This document shows, piece after piece, positions 37,342 through 42,543 of a DNA stretch of 42,543 nt. The stretch covers positions 1-42,543 of the forward strand of contig DATBFX010000142.1 of assembly GCA_036558305.1 (NCBI GenBank), given 5' to 3'. The notes under the pieces were generated by a model, which was not told the origin of the DNA, made no database searches, and saw only the letters and a list, made by a program, of their open reading frames with translations. Within the stretch, counting starts at the first letter, position 1; each line of letters begins with the position of its first letter. A program made the position numbers and the translations under genes. The stretch comes from DATBFX01 sp036558305. Its GTDB lineage: Bacteria > Chloroflexota > Chloroflexia > Thermomicrobiales > UBA6265.

Positions 37342-39819
37342 TCATCGGGGCGCGGATGGATCGGGAGGGAAGCCGGCGCGGAGGGCGGCGGCGACGGCGG
37401 CCGACCGCGTGCCGACGTTGAGCTTGGTGAAGATGTGGGCGACGTGGACCTGGGCGGTCCGCGGGCTGATGAAGAGCGCCTCGGCGATCTCGCGATCGCT
37501 GCACCCCTCGACGAGCAGGCGCAGCACCTCCAGCTCGCGGGAGGTGAGGCCGGCGAAGCTGCCCGGAGCGGCGGACGGTGGGCGCGACGGCGCTGCCCCG
37601 GTCGTCGCCTGGCTCCCGGTCTCGTCGAGCGCGGCGAAGGCTTCGGCGACTGCTTCCGTCAGGGAGAGCGCGCGACCGGCATCCCAGGCGGCCGCAAAGT
37701 CGTCGTCGCGCAACACCGACCGCGCGGTGGCGATCGCCCGGTCGTAGACCGCGCGCTCCGGCAGCTTGAACGGGTTCCCGATCGCCTCCCGTTGCCCCAC
37801 GGCCGCCCCGAACAGGCGCGCCGCCACCGCCGGCCGCCGGTCGGCAAGCGCCAGCATTGCCACGTTGGCGAGGTTGACCGCCAGGATTTCCTCGGAGCCA
37901 AGCTCCAACTGGAGCGACAAGCTTTCCCGTTGCATCTCGACGGATCGGAGGAGTTCGCCCCGCTCGCAGGCGAACAGACCCAAAAAGGCGAGCGATTCGG
38001 CGGCGCCGTAGGCGAGATCGCCCGATGCCTGTTGGACGGCCAGCGCCTCGTCCAGCAGGGCGTCGGCCCGCGCTCGGTCGCCCCGACCCCAGGCGACGAT
38101 CCCGAGGTGGAAGAGCAGAAGCCCGGTTTCGACGGGAGCGTCCGCCGCCCTGGCGTGGACGAGGCCTTCGGCGAAAAGAGCAGCGGCCCGGTCGTAGTCG
38201 CCGCTGTCCTCGGCGACGATGCCGAGGATCGTCAGCGTGAAGGCCAGTCCCCAGCGATGCGAGGTCGTCCGGTAGAGCGCGAGGCTCTCCTCGAGCCAGG
38301 GGATGGCGCGCGCGTCGTCCGCCGCGTAGTGGGCCAGCATCCCCGCCCCGAGCAGTGCCTGCGCCCGCACCGCGGTCGGCGTTCCGTCCGCGTGCATGAG
38401 CGCACCCTCAAGCCATGAAAGTCCTTCTCGAAGGTGACCATGCAAGTACCAGAACCCGAAGATCGCGCCCGCCAGGCGCAGGAGGGACTGGTTGTCGCCG
38501 GTGCCGTCCCACCAGGCGAGGGCCGCCCGCAGGTTGTCGTGCTCCGCCGCCAGACGGTTGACGCCATGGACGAAGTCCTGCCGGCGCCGGATGGCCGGCC
38601 ACAACTCCTCCGCCATCGCCAGGTACCAGGCGGCGTGCCGCCGCCGCGTCCCCTCCTCCTCGCCGGCCGCCGCCAGTTGTTCGAGCCCGTACTCGCGAAT
38701 CGTCTCGAGCATCCAGAACCGCGGCTCGCCCTCTCGCCCGTCCTGCTGGCGGACGAGGCTTTTGTCGACGAGGGAGGAGAGAAGGTCGAGGACGGGGGCG
38801 GAAGGCGGAGGGCGGAAGGCGGAAAAGCACGGTTCTCCTCCCGCCTCCCGCCCTCCGCCTTCCGCCCCAATCGCCTCGGCCGCCTCCAGGGTGAAGCCGC
38901 CGGCGAAGACGGCCAGGCGGCGGAAGAGCGCCTGCTCGTCTTCCGTCAGCAGGTCGTAACTCCAGGCGATCGCCGCCCGCATCGTCTGCAAGCGGGCGGG
39001 CTGGTCCTGCGGCCCGCTGGTCAGCACCTGCAAGCGATTCGTCAGGCGGGCGGCGAGGGCGGGCGGGGAGAGCACCTTACTGCGGGCGGCGGCCAACTCA
39101 AGCGCGAGCGGCAGCCCGTCGAGGCGCCGACAGATCTGGGCGACGATCGGGGCGGTTTCCGCCGTGAGCGCGAAGTCGGGTCGGACTTCCCTGGCTCGAC
39201 GCAAAAAGAGGGCGACCGCCTCAGTCCGTTCCAATTCGGCAACCGGCGGCAGCCGCTCCGAGTCGGGCAGGGCCAGGGGCGGGACCGGGAACTCCTGCTC
39301 GCCCAGCACGCGCAGGGCGATACGGCTGGTCACCAGGGCTTTGAGGTCGGGGCAGGCGGCCAGCAGGGCGGTGACCGACGGCGCGGCTCCGACGACCTGC
39401 TCGAAGTTGTCCAGGACCAGCAGCAGGCGGCGGCCGCGCAGGAACGCCTCCAGGATCTCCCGCAGCGGCCGGCCGCCGGCCTCGCGGACCGCCAACGCCT
39501 GGGCGATGGTGGAGGGGACCAGCGCTGCTTCGCCGATCGGGGCGAGCGGCACGAAGACGACGCCGTCGGGGAAGTCGCTGGCGAGGTCCCCGGCCAGCCG
39601 CAGGGCGAGCCGCGTCTTGCCGACCCCGCCCGGGCCGGTCAGGGAGACCAGACGCACGTCGGAGCGACGGAGCAGCCCGCCGACCGCCTGCACCTCGTGC
39701 TCGCGGCCGACGAAGCTCGTCAGCGGGGCGGGGAGGGGCGCGCCGAGCCAATCCCGGCCTTCGACCGGGACCAACTGGATCGGCTGGCGGCTGCGGTCGG
39801 CGGGCAGCGAGTCGGCCAC
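37342..39819 (-). CDS. AAA/NB-ARC ATPase transcriptional regulator with LuxR helix-turn-helix
   Basis: 825 residues. N-terminal FVGREHEVQAVGGLLRRSDV leads to the Walker A TGPGGVGKTRLA (61-72), Walker B RRLLLVLDNFEQVVGA, the sensor-type ALVTSRIALRVLGEQEFPVP, and a winged-helix region (RAAIAWSYDLLTEDEQALFR RLAVFAGGFTLEAAEAI). A TPR-like middle follows, and the C-terminal LuxR helix-turn-helix is complete (LTSRELEVLRLLVEGCSDRE IAEALFISPRTAQVHVAHI). This is a large signal-integrating regulator of the LAL type; the ligand is unknown. Residues about 318-342 are encoded by a palindromic repeat inserted in frame (38795-38868), normally a short spacer in this family. The genes for the Tat-exported serine hydrolase and MMPL exporter downstream are plausible targets. 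The start ATG at 39819 is the conserved N-terminus. Confidence 0.92.
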   Translation of the reverse strand: MADSLPADRSRQPIQLVPVEGRDWLGAPLPAPLTSFVGREHEVQAVGGLLRRSDVRLVSLTGPGGVGKTRLALRLAGDLASDFPDGVVFVPLAPIGEAALVPSTIAQALAVREAGGRPLREILEAFLRGRRLLLVLDNFEQVVGAAPSVTALLAACPDLKALVTSRIALRVLGEQEFPVPPLALPDSERLPPVAELERTEAVALFLRRAREVRPDFALTAETAPIVAQICRRLDGLPLALELAAARSKVLSPPALAARLTNRLQVLTSGPQDQPARLQTMRAAIAWSYDLLTEDEQALFRRLAVFAGGFTLEAAEAIGAEGGGREAGGEPCFSAFRPPPSAPVLDLLSSLVDKSLVRQQDGREGEPRFWMLETIREYGLEQLAAAGEEEGTRRRHAAWYLAMAEELWPAIRRRQDFVHGVNRLAAEHDNLRAALAWWDGTGDNQSLLRLAGAIFGFWYLHGHLREGLSWLEGALMHADGTPTAVRAQALLGAGMLAHYAADDARAIPWLEESLALYRTTSHRWGLAFTLTILGIVAEDSGDYDRAAALFAEGLVHARAADAPVETGLLLFHLGIVAWGRGDRARADALLDEALAVQQASGDLAYGAAESLAFLGLFACERGELLRSVEMQRESLSLQLELGSEEILAVNLANVAMLALADRRPAVAARLFGAAVGQREAIGNPFKLPERAVYDRAIATARSVLRDDDFAAAWDAGRALSLTEAVAEAFAALDETGSQATTGAAPSRPPSAAPGSFAGLTSRELEVLRLLVEGCSDREIAEALFISPRTAQVHVAHIFTKLNVGTRSAAVAAALRAGFPPDPSAPR
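38795..38868. repeat. 74-bp palindromic element inserted in the LuxR regulator gene
   Basis: Perfect 21-bp inverted repeats: 38795-38815 (ggggcggaaggcggagggcg...) and 38848-38868, around a 32-nt centre. It encodes about 25 Gly/Glu/Arg/Pro-rich residues in frame, between the winged-helix region and the LDLLSSLVDKSLV segment that normally follows closely. Confidence 0.7.
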
Positions 39820-39969
39820 GGGCGGGTCCTACGACGATCTCGGCACGCGTGCCGCTATCATCGCGACCGTGCCGTTCCTCGTCAACCGACGACGGTGAGG
39901 AAGCCACGCATCCATCCGCGTGGGCAGCCGCATCAGAGCTTGGCCCGATCCGGGCCCACCGCCCGGCGC

Positions 39970-40140
39970 GATCGGCAGTTCCGCCGCCACGGTTAGCGCC
40001 TCGGCGACTGCCTCGGACCAGGGCCGCGCCCGGCCCACGGCCCACGCGGCGGCAAACGCCTCGTCCCCCGGCGCGGCGCGGGCCGGCGCGACGTATCGCC
40101 CCGCCACGGCGCGGCTGAACTCGTCGTCGGTGGGCGGCAG
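39970..40140 (-). pseudogene. Remnant of a second AAA-LuxR-type regulator gene
   Basis: The minus strand reads LPPTDDEFSRAVAGRYVAPA then RAAPGDEAFAAAWAVGRARP WSEAVAEALTVAAEL. It matches the stretch just before the helix-turn-helix of such regulators, and the intact neighbour has YDRAIATARSVLRDDDFAAA WDAGRALSLTEAVAEAFAAL at the same place. Both the ATPase end and the helix-turn-helix end are missing. It lies between the intact regulator and the AI-2E family gene, so it is what remains of a tandem paralogue or a recombined end. Confidence 0.6.
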
Positions 40141-40220
40141 TCGCCCCGGCCCTCCGCGGCCATGGCACGGTGACCCAGGGCGGGCCCGAATGTCAGATTC
40201 ATGAATTGGGCTGCCCACCC

Positions 40221-41336
40221 TCACTCCGCGAGTGCCGGCCGCTCCGTCCCCACCACGGTCTCGCGGGGCGCGTCGGCCTCGATCACGGTCGAGAGCCAGC
40301 GGCTTTCGGGGAAGGCATCGAGCAGGAGCAGTTTGATGCCAAGGGTCAGCGGCAGCGCGATCATGCCGCCGACGGCGCCGAACATCGCCCCCCAGAACAA
40401 CACCGCGATGATCGTCAACACCGGCGAGAGATTGAGCCGGTTGCCCTGGAAGCGCGGTCCGATGATGCTGTCGAAAAACCCGTTGATCAACCAGTAGCCG
40501 AAGAAGACCACGACCGCGGCGCCCGCCCCCTGCGTGGCCAGCGCCACCAGCAACGGCGGCACCATCGCCAGCCAGTACCCGAGGTAGGGAATGAAACTGC
40601 AAACGAAGGAGACGACGACCCACAACCCGACGTGCGGGACGCCCAGGATCGCGAGCAAGATCCCGTCGCCCACCGCCGCCCCCAACCCGAGCACCGCCCG
40701 CAGCAGCATCGCCTGGGCGACGACGTCGACGTACTCGCGCAGCCGCGCCAGGTGGGGACTGGCCGGGCCGAGGGCGTAGTTGAGCCGCCGCTTGGCGGCA
40801 TCGCTCTCGAGCAACGAGAAGGCAAACAGCAAGAATGCGAACGCCAGCCCGGTGATGGCGTCGAGCGTGGTCGGCAAGACCTTTTGCAGGAGCGAGACGA
40901 TCGCGTCCGCACTGATCTGCCCATCGACGGCGTCGCTCGGGACCGAGATGCCGTGGTCGTCCAACCACGCGTTCAGGTCGGCGCGCCGCGCCGAGATCTG
41001 CTCCTGGTAGGTCGGCAGTTGGTCGCTGAGCTCGGCGATCCAGCCGACGACGAAAAAGACGACGACGACGGCGCAGAGGACGACGGTGGCGATCGGGATC
41101 GCGACCGTGGCCCAACGGGGCAGACCGCGCCGGCGCATCCAATCCATGATCGGGAGACAGAGCATCGCGATCCAGAGACCGAGCACGATCTCCACGAGAA
41201 AGCTGGCCGCCAGCTTCATCGCGATCACGATCACGCAACTCGCCGCGATGATCAGGACCGTCCGAAACAGACCGTACCGGGCAAGCGGATCGGCGGCGCC
41301 GTCCATCGATGGCACCGGCCGAGGTTCAACCTGCAT
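40221..41336 (-). CDS. AI-2E family transporter
   Basis: 371 residues starting at ATG 41336 (MQVEPRPVPS...), which follows gggaggtggagg; the longer frame to 41570 is not protein-like. About eight membrane helices are visible: LFRTVLIIAASCVIVIAMKL, FLVEIVLGLWIAMLCLPIMD, WATVAIPIATVVLCAVVVVF, a central soluble loop with PTYQEQISARRADLNAWLDD, LTLDAITGLAFAFLLFAFSL-like segments, and the diagnostic LGAAVGDGILLAILGVPHVG LWVVVSFVCSFIPYLGYWLA M with GPRFQGNRLNLSPVLTIIAV LFWGAMFGAVGGMIALPL. The family includes TqsA-like permeases and sodium/proton antiporters; export of a small signalling molecule is not proven. It is divergent from the acyl-CoA synthetase gene. Confidence 0.9.
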   Translation of the reverse strand: MQVEPRPVPSMDGAADPLARYGLFRTVLIIAASCVIVIAMKLAASFLVEIVLGLWIAMLCLPIMDWMRRRGLPRWATVAIPIATVVLCAVVVVFFVVGWIAELSDQLPTYQEQISARRADLNAWLDDHGISVPSDAVDGQISADAIVSLLQKVLPTTLDAITGLAFAFLLFAFSLLESDAAKRRLNYALGPASPHLARLREYVDVVAQAMLLRAVLGLGAAVGDGILLAILGVPHVGLWVVVSFVCSFIPYLGYWLAMVPPLLVALATQGAGAAVVVFFGYWLINGFFDSIIGPRFQGNRLNLSPVLTIIAVLFWGAMFGAVGGMIALPLTLGIKLLLLDAFPESRWLSTVIEADAPRETVVGTERPALAE

Positions 41337-41529
41337 GGCGCACCTCCACCTCCCGCCTTGGCGCACCGCGCCGTCGGGACCGGCGGCGAGACGCGGTCTC
41401 GGCCGCCCGATCCACCTTCGTTCGTGTGGTACGTACACCGCAAGGACCAAAAGGGCGCAAAACGGCGCACCGACAACGTTCCGTCCCGTCGACGGGAGAA
41501 GCCGTCCCGCTCGATCGGGCATCCACCCC

Positions 41530-41558
41530 TTGACCGCAAGATGCAGACGCCCTAGCCT
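41530..41558 (+). promoter_or_regulatory. Candidate promoter for the acyl-CoA synthetase gene
   Basis: TTGACC (41530-41535), a 17-bp spacer and TAGCCT (41553-41558) lie in the 276-bp divergent region, giving a leader of about 45-50 nt to the GTG at 41613. The same GCTAG-type -10 box occurs before the molybdoenzyme gene (tagact at 27587) and before 25861 (tagcct at 25840). Confidence 0.4.
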
Positions 41559-41612
41559 GCACGCACGCAATCAAGAGAGCAACCGGCGATCCGGTAGTGA
41601 AGGAGGTCCGTC

Positions 41613-42543
41613 GTGGTCGAACTCCTCGGGCGAGATACCGTCACCACCGGTCCCGTCGATCAGCAGGCGAGGGTCAATCGCGCCGAGCTGACCCCCGTCG
41701 GTTTCCTGCGCCGCAGCGCCGCCGTCTTCCCGGACAAGACTGCCATCGTCCACGGCAACCGCGGCACGACCTATACCTACCGTCAGTTCGCGGAGCGGGC
41801 CGATCGCCTCGCCTCCGCCCTCCGCGCCGCCGGTCTGGAGAAGGGCGACCGCGTCGCCTACCTCTGCCCCAACATCCCCGCGGTCCTGGAAGCCTACTTC
41901 GCCGTGCCCGCCGCCGGCGGTATCCTCGTCACCATCAACACCCGGCTGAATACCGCCGAGATCGGGTACATCCTCGACCATGCCGGCGCGCGCTTCCTCG
42001 TCGTCGACGCCGAGCTCTACCCGCTCGTCGCCCCCCTCGATCTCTCCGCCTTCCACGTCGTCCGCATCGACGACACCGGCGCCGTCGACGATCCCTACGA
42101 AGTCTTCCTGACCACCGGTTCCCCCGAACCCATCCCGCATCTCCTCGCCGACGAAGACGAGACGATCGCCATCAACTACACCTCCGGCACCACCGGCCGC
42201 TCGAAGGGCGTCGTCTACTCCCACCGCGGCGCCTACCTGATGGCCCTCGCCAACGTCGTCGAGATCGGTCTGACCGGCGACACCGTCTACCTCTGGACGG
42301 GACCGCTCTTCCACGCCAGCGGCTGGTGCTTCCCCTGGGCCGTCACCGCCGTCGCCGGTACCCACGTCACGCTGCGCAAGATCGACAATGCCCTGATCTG
42401 GGACCTGATCGACGCCCACGGCGTCAGCCACTACCACGCCGCCCCCACCGTTCACCTCGGCATCGCCTCCCACCCCAAGGCCCACCGGCTCGACCGCCCC
42501 GTCACCGTCGTCGCCGCCGCCGCCCCCCCCCCCCCCCCCCCCC
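41613..42543 (+). CDS. Acyl-CoA synthetase (AMP-forming), 5' part only
   Basis: I translated the frame from GTG 41613, which follows aaggaggtcc at a good distance; it is open to the edge and is not complete (about 310 residues). Motifs: LTPVGFLRRSAAVFPDKTAI, YRQFAERADRLASALRAAGL, EKGDRVAYLCPNIPAVLEAY, the P-loop INYTSGTTGRSKGVVYSHRG, and LWTGPLFHASGWCFPWAVTA, HYHAAPTVHLGIASHP. The P-loop and the following segment are typical of medium/long-chain fatty-acyl-CoA ligases of the AlkK/Fad-like group that act in the cytoplasm on carboxylic acids, ATP and CoA. The last residues are lost in a 21-base C run at the contig end, where the frame should read VVAAAAPPSP-like. It is divergent from the AI-2E gene. 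Confidence 0.9.
   Translation, partial: MVELLGRDTVTTGPVDQQARVNRAELTPVGFLRRSAAVFPDKTAIVHGNRGTTYTYRQFAERADRLASALRAAGLEKGDRVAYLCPNIPAVLEAYFAVPAAGGILVTINTRLNTAEIGYILDHAGARFLVVDAELYPLVAPLDLSAFHVVRIDDTGAVDDPYEVFLTTGSPEPIPHLLADEDETIAINYTSGTTGRSKGVVYSHRGAYLMALANVVEIGLTGDTVYLWTGPLFHASGWCFPWAVTAVAGTHVTLRKIDNALIWDLIDAHGVSHYHAAPTVHLGIASHPKAHRLDRPVTVVAAAAPPPPPP
42523..42543. other. Homopolymer C run at contig end
   Basis: The final 21 bases are all C, right after gccgccgccg inside the acyl-CoA synthetase frame. Coding DNA at this point would be expected to contain a Pro/Ser codon mix, so this is probably an assembly or sequencing artefact. Confidence 0.7.

Noticed and set aside
1..42543. CRISPR arrays, tRNA and rRNA genes
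   Set aside because: No regularly spaced direct repeats with spacers, no cloverleaf-like sequence and no conserved rRNA segment were noticed by eye; a covariance-model scan would be needed to exclude tRNAs.

Overview
GC-rich (by eye about 70%) bacterial DNA, most consistent with a Chloroflexota genome of the Thermomicrobia/Sphaerobacter type. This is an inference from gene style, not a phylogeny: a Tat-dependent cysteine-rich secreted protein, a DUF4474 protein, an F420-type LLM oxidoreductase, PPK2, AAA-LuxR regulators, GTG/TTG starts, and many small palindromic repeats between genes. The piece looks like a draft or metagenomic contig: it opens inside an hsdM gene and ends in a run of 21 C inside an acyl-CoA synthetase gene.

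Left part (1-4.5 kb): the 5' end of a type I restriction-modification methylase gene (minus strand), then about 1.3 kb of repeat-rich, decayed DNA holding a frameshifted small gene, three palindromic repeat families and an orphan IS21-like terminus. Next come a RidA and short-chain dehydrogenase pair, and a poorly coding stretch with a truncated ABC-permease tail. From 4.5 to 9 kb is a signalling module: an operon of response regulator, PAS-GAF histidine kinase and a three-domain flavoprotein (receiver, thioredoxin-like fold, thioredoxin-reductase-like) that has no cysteine at all, with a divergent single-domain receiver next to it.

Middle (9-18 kb): ordinary accessory metabolism, namely a Tat-exported alpha/beta hydrolase, a small hypothetical gene, an AlkZ-like winged-helix protein, an epoxide hydrolase, and a GH15 glucoamylase/trehalase followed by a membrane-anchored alpha/beta hydrolase and a GNAT acetyltransferase. 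A decayed serine-recombinase remnant lies at 17.9-18.1 kb. From 18.4 to 24.1 kb is the most unusual island. An orphan Tat-type leader ORF is followed by two tightly coupled genes, a metallophosphoesterase and a DUF4474 protein, which carry the same kind of C-terminal domain resembling aegerolysin/actinoporin beta-sandwiches. Facing them is an 877-residue Tat-exported cysteine-rich protein.

Right part (24.8-42.5 kb): PPK2; a recombination scar joining a truncated small-membrane-protein gene to a transposase fragment; a hypothetical gene; PhzF; a molybdopterin oxidoreductase followed by a 108-bp second copy of the phzF 3' end; a GyrI-like protein; a lactate racemase-like LarA translationally coupled to an LLM oxidoreductase; an MMPL exporter and a Tat-exported serine hydrolase downstream of an AAA-LuxR regulator that has a palindromic repeat inserted in frame; an AI-2E family permease; and a divergent acyl-CoA synthetase. 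No rRNA, tRNA or CRISPR array was seen.
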